In this document: positions 59,897 through 64,000 of the stretch, piece after piece | Numbering within the stretch: the stretch's first letter is position 1 | Layout of the letters: every line of letters begins with the position of its first letter | Assembly (NCBI GenBank): GCA_918026815.1 | Contig: CAKJVC010000139.1 | Span: forward strand, 310,001 to 374,000 | Source of the DNA: Chalara sp. BL73 | Taxonomy: Eukaryota; Ascomycota; Leotiomycetes; Helotiales | Length of the DNA stretch: 64,000 bases | Reading direction: 5' to 3' | Program-made: the position numbers and the translations under genes | Notes under the pieces: model-generated | What the model saw: only the letters and a program-made list of their open reading frames with translations | Told to the model about the DNA's origin: nothing | Database searches by the model: none

Positions 59897-61245
59897 ATGT
59901 CAAACGCCAAAAAGCGCAAATGTGATTGCGAGGGGAATAACTCCGCCGAGCCTAAGGATGCCGCACAGCTTCATACGGAGCTCGAAGTCAAAAATCGAAA
60001 GACCATTGATGCTATGAGTCTCGAACTTAAAGGGGTTGGTGGAGAACGAGAAGAAGAATATTCCAACCTGGTTTCTGCATTTGAGTCTTACCAAAGCACG
60101 ATTTTGACACTACGTAAGATGAAGGCGGGGCAAGAACTTGGGTTGGTGTTGCTACGTAAAGGATTACAAGAACTTCTGGAGTCTTCTGAAGCGCAGCAAG
60201 ATGTGCTTCTCAAAGCACAGGATGAAGGAAACCCTCACTTCGGAGCCGAGGCAGAGTGTATACCCTCACCATCTCTTGGCTGGTATCCCAAACTAAATAG
60301 GCTAGGTGACGAAAAAGAAACTGTAAAGCATGTGTCTAAGAGGCTGCGAAAGGAGTTTACACAGCCTATTGTGATCAAGATTGCCCGTGCGTTACATGGC
60401 TCACTGTTACCAAATTTGAAAGACTAATCCGCATTTCTATAGAGAATGAACTTGAAAACAACACGCGGGAAGATTATGGCGGAAAGTCGAACTTCTCTCT
60501 TTGGATGTATGACCCCAAGTACCAAAGGCACGATAAGCTGTCGACTCGTGCTATACGAAAGGCAAAATACGATGTGAGATTGGACGTTGGACTATCTATC
60601 GCTCTGATGGAGGTTATCCAGGATCTAGGCGAACAAGCAGCTTTCACCAGGGTCCATAAATACATGCCAGAACTCCTCAAGAAGCATGGCAAAACGCATT
60701 ATAAGGAGATAGAGCTCAATCAGTGGAAGAAGATCCTGGCTAATGTGGAAGTCCCTTATCATGCCTTGCCACAGCTTGCGGCCGTCTGTGAGCTTCGGCA
60801 CTTCGTATTCCTGCTCGAATGCATGCGGATATTTCGCAATGTCACCGTCCACAAGTATCTTATGTGGTTAGAGGTTCTTATTAGAGCAGTGAAGAACGCA
60901 ATCGAGTTCGTGGAATATCTGGAGCATCACCAAATAGCTACTAAGATCCGCCGGTACCACAATGAGCTAGAGATTATTCTGAAATCTCACGAAACATATG
61001 TGCATGATGAAGAGGAATATTACCTCAGTAAAGTTAGCTGGCTAGAGGAGGAAAGAGATATGCTTACTAGCAGCAATGCATCTGACGCAAAGGCACTGGC
61101 ATCCATTGAGGACGACCTGCAGTACTATCGCGAGAAGAAGTCTCAGAAAGTATGGCTAAAACTGCCACTGGCGCATGGAAGTCAGAAAAAATTGAAAGCT
61201 TTAGTCCAAATGGGTATGGTGGAGAGAGCGATTGCTTTGGCCTAA
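59897..61245 (+). CDS. Unrecognised protein with coiled-coil-like helices
   Basis: Two exons, 59897-60386 and 60443-61245, joined by a 56-nt intron with a GTGCGT donor, a GACTAATCC branch and a TATAG acceptor; predicted protein 430 aa. Without this intron the reading frame is broken, which supports the splice. The N-terminal part is Lys/Glu-rich (MSNAKKRKCDCEGNN onward), then helical. The C-terminal half is rich in charged helices (KVSWLEEERDMLTSSN and DDLQYYREKKSQKVWLKLPL). I do not recognise a family. No signal peptide or TM segment is seen. It could be a lineage-specific gene; confidence that it is a real gene is moderate to high because of length and intron quality. Confidence 0.7.
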
Positions 61246-61702
61246 ACTTGAGACGGAATCGCGGTGTCATTATAGTGCCTGCGCTTTGTATATCTGGCAA
61301 CTCAGTGCTGTTCCGACTGGTGGAGCTCAGTTAGAGTATTGTAGATTAGATATTGCTGACCGGTACCTGCATTAGTCGGCAGAGAGCAGACTAAGAACGT
61401 AAAGGAATACACCGGGACTTAGATTTTGGAAGATGCTGGACAGGACTCTTTTTCTTAATGTGTAAATGTACTTGGAGGCACAGTACTTTGAGAAGCAACC
61501 AGACATGCCTTTTTGTGAATGCAACTATTTATCATTTTTGAATACTAGCACATTAGAGCAAGAGAAAGAATGTGACTTGCGACTTCAGTTAGATCGTGTT
61601 ACGTCTAGAGCGGACTCTCGACGAATTTACCCCAAATGCTGAACCTTCGACTACGCACTTAGATCGCAAGCACCTCGTATCTTTACAACCTCCAAGAGCC
61701 TC
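61246..61702. other. Intergenic (convergent 3' ends)
   Basis: 457 bp, 3' flanks of two convergent genes; nothing else seen. Confidence 0.5.
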
Positions 61703-62765
61703 TCACAGAACAGCCAACAACCCAACCATACCCGCTAGTATCCCTCCTCTAATCCTCACAGCTTCAGCATCGCTCTTCTTCGTCTCCTGGCTCCCCTTCG
61801 AGCTACTCGTGCTAACCGGCGTGGGATTCCCATCCGTCCCCGTAGTCACACTCGTCGCCTCCGCATGCTGAATCGTCCTCGTCATGAGCTGGCCTGTCTG
61901 ATTAGGATCAATCGAAGATGCATCCGATGGACCGCTTTCCCTCTCATAGAAACTCCTGGTCACCCATCAGCATATTCCAGCTCTCGCGGCTTGGGGAATA
62001 AAAGAGGGAATGGTAGAGAAGGAACATACACAGCCCCATCATATCCCGCGAACGTCCCTCCACAAGCTTGGGCCTTGTTGCCTGCGCAAGGGAAATTGCA
62101 GGTGTTGTAATCGTCTTTTACATATTGCGGTGCCTTTGTGACGGAGTTCTTGCCCCCGCAGAAACAAGAATCTCCGCTTACGCCCGCGAAAACGTATTCC
62201 ACCGGAGAGATGTCGCAGACAGCGAGACATCGATTTACCGTTAGCTCACCGATCGTGGCCAGATGCGTGAGGTTCTTAACCATCGAGTTGTGTTGCACGC
62301 ACCCGTCGTATTTCCAGCCTGGGTAGGAAATGGGAACTGGAGGAAGAGAGTCATAGAGGGAGAGGGAGACGGGCTCTCGCGTTTCGAGGGAGAGAGGGCC
62401 GCCGCACTGCAAATGTCAGTTTTTGTTGTATAGTGGGAGAGCACACGTACAGCGTCCGCGCCGTCGATACCACAGGGGATTGTACAGTTCGAATCATCCG
62501 CATTCGGCTTCAAGGTCGCGATGATCTCCTTTGCGCAGTAGCACTGTCCTGCTCCTAGCGCGGCAAATCTAACATCTGCACAAGCCTCGAAACAGGATAC
62601 GATGCTGGTGGTAGTAAGGTTCTGCGCTGTGAAGTGGTCCAGCATGTGTCCTGCCGGTGCGAAGTAGCATCCTGCGTAGAGCCATTTTGTGTCAGTTGTA
62701 TTGGGTGCCACTGCAAGTACTGAGGCGGTGAAGAGAGCGAAAATATATAATAATTTAGACTTCAT
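61703..62765 (-). CDS. WSC-domain surface protein, probably GPI-anchored
   Basis: Three exons, 62765-62451, 62406-62030 and 61955-61703; predicted protein 314 aa. A clear signal peptide (MKSKLLYIFALFTASVLA) is followed by two WSC domains. The first is at about residues 28-115 (WLYAGCYFAPAG, CFEACADVRFAALGAGQCYC). The second is at about 137-232 (GWKYDGCVQHNS, CLAVCDISPVEYVFAG, SCFCGG, ACGGTFAGYDGAV). The C-terminal part is Ser/Thr-rich and ends in a hydrophobic tail (IRGGILAGMVGLLAVL), which looks like a GPI-attachment signal rather than a sensor TM plus cytosolic tail. WSC domains are putative carbohydrate-binding modules of wall proteins and sensors. The role is probably in the cell wall. 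Confidence 0.88.
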
Positions 62766-63194
62766 TGTAACGGCTGTGTCTGAAATTGTAGGTAAGGAAC
62801 GTGAGTTTTGTCGAGCTGTAGTCAGGTAAACAGAGAGTGATGAGTATAAGGAAGGTCTTCTGTTAATGGGAGTAGACAGAGGAAGGGATATGCAGATGGA
62901 GGAATTGATAAAGAATGTGCTTAATATGCCGAATGTGGCGAGGAATGGAGGCTCAGAATTTGCATCCCTTGGCAAGCAAAATTTATTGTACCCTTTTCCT
63001 AGCGAAATGGTGATCGTGGAGAAATGGTACTTCTTTTGAGTGCAATGACAAGTGTAGCTTGTCTTGAGATAATTTTGCGCGTGCCACATCAAAGATACAC
63101 CTATGTTCCTCGCCGAGACGAGCATTCTAATGTCATATTGTCATCATATTAGCGTTTCAAATTTTGATTCAAAGGATAATATGAGCGCCATTAG
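62766..63194. other. Intergenic, WSC promoter
   Basis: 429 bp between the WSC start and the stop of the hydrolase gene; no gene seen. Confidence 0.5.
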
Positions 63195-64000
63195 CTAAGC
63201 CAAGAAGTCGAGGCAAAGCTGATTGAACTTCTCTGGATTCTCCCAGTAGCACCAGTGACCTCCCCAATCGACAGCTATCCCACTTGCTCGTCCAACTGCA
63301 CTATGTCCTCCGTTTACATATTCAACAACTTTTAGTGGCCCCTCCGCTGGGAAACATCCGCTTCTAGTACTCGTAATAACCAGAACTTTTGTGGAGCTTC
63401 CACTTTCAGGCCCAAAGGTTGATGCAATACTATCTCGCCAGTCCAGAGAAGTGTGGTCGGCCATTAACTTTCCATACCATTCATGGTTTCCTTTCATTGC
63501 TTCACCAAGGAAGAACTCCTCGTCTTCTTTGAAGGCCGACTGGGAGATATTGTCTGATTCTTGGGGATGTGATCTGTAGGATAGACAGGCCGCGATGGTT
63601 CCTAAGTGGGCGAGCTCTGGCTTTAGAGATAACGTAGCTTGGAGTGCGGCAACAGCTGGAGCTGAATTCATTCCTCTGTTGCAGAACCGAGAGTCCCAGC
63701 CATCGAGAGTGGAGTTTTGCAAAGGCGATTGATCGACGAATATCGTGTGTGTGAAAGGAGACGTTGCGAATAGTTCAGCGTAGCACCTAAGGTCATTGAA
63801 ATGAGCAAGGAGAAATAAGTGTGGGAGTCAAAGAGAAACATACCATAATATCGAACATCCCAAGCTTCCACCAATAACCTTAACCTCCATCCCCTCGAGA
63901 TTCTGACTTCCGCTCAGATGTACCAGAAGTTCCCTGAGATCCATTGCTAGTCTCGAGACATGATATCCATGCTTCGGCTTATCACTATCCCCATGACCTC
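63195..64000 (-). CDS. Alpha/beta hydrolase, 5'-truncated by window edge
   Basis: Two visible exons, 64000-63844 (entering from outside the window) and 63786-63195, joined across a GTATGT...TTAG intron. Visible motifs are GHGDSDKPKHGYHVSRLAMD (oxyanion-side loop) and VIGGSLGCSILW with the nucleophile in GGSLG. The C-terminal segment VEYVNGGHSAVGR followed by WGGHWCYWENPEKFNQ holds the catalytic His. These match the fold of soluble alpha/beta hydrolases (haloperoxidase/esterase-like). The substrate is unknown. The missing N-terminus lies to the right of the window. Confidence 0.85.

Noticed and set aside
1..64000. CRISPR arrays, prokaryotic operons or intact insertion sequences
   Set aside because: None seen; introns, gene structure and families are all fungal nuclear.

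Overview
This is eukaryotic DNA from a filamentous ascomycete (Pezizomycotina; Leotiomycetes/Helotiales is possible but not proven). The evidence is short introns, mostly 45-100 bp, with GTRNGT donors, CTAAY branch sites and YAG acceptors, together with family content typical of these fungi: 2EXR proteins, SAT4/rhodopsin-like membrane proteins, Zn2Cys6 regulators, WSC proteins, a FAR1-type RING-PH-VWA protein and an N-terminal domain of the fungal NLR type. Exon boundaries were set by hand from frame continuity plus splice consensus. No prokaryotic features, CRISPR array or intact transposon was seen.

Layout. 1-4183 (-): a chimeric protein with a HeLo-like N-terminal domain, TPRs and an HSPA12-type Hsp70 ATPase, cut by the left edge. 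5228-6044 (-): 2EXR protein. 9095-10886 (-): CCT theta (CCT8). 11160-12711 (+): NHP10/Nht1-like INO80 subunit. 14586-15921 (-): rhodopsin-like seven-TM protein. 18091-19962 (+): GC-rich MFS permease. 19963-28772: a gene desert of about 8.8 kb with many microsatellites. 28773-32472 (+): FAR1/STE5-type RING-PH-VWA protein. 33804-35641 (-): RMD1/RMD8 (DUF155) protein.

36574-48129 is the most interesting block. It is a compact set of seven genes that looks like an oxidative sugar or sugar-acid catabolic cluster: SMP-30/gluconolactonase, Dal5-type MFS transporter, LDH2-family oxidoreductase, Zn2Cys6 regulator, IlvD/Edd dehydratase, SDR dehydrogenase and a Dabb alpha/beta-barrel protein. The logic would be uptake, C1 oxidation to a lactone (SDR), lactone hydrolysis (SMP-30), dehydration to a 2-keto-3-deoxy acid (IlvD/Edd), then a redox step by the LDH2-family enzyme. 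All four intergenic promoter regions carry at least one CGG-N7-CCG palindrome (five in total) and two also carry CGG-N6-CCG. These are plausible binding sites for the dimeric Zn2Cys6 protein encoded inside the cluster. The substrate is unknown and no aldolase is present in the window.

49340-51656 (-): neurochondrin family protein. 51858-54742 (+): CLC chloride channel/exchanger with two CBS domains. 55325-56690 (-): class III aminotransferase. 58752-59328: two tandem copies of a roughly 280-bp unit. 59897-61245 (+): an unrecognised coiled-coil-like protein. 61703-62765 (-): WSC-domain surface protein. 63195-64000 (-): alpha/beta hydrolase cut by the right edge.
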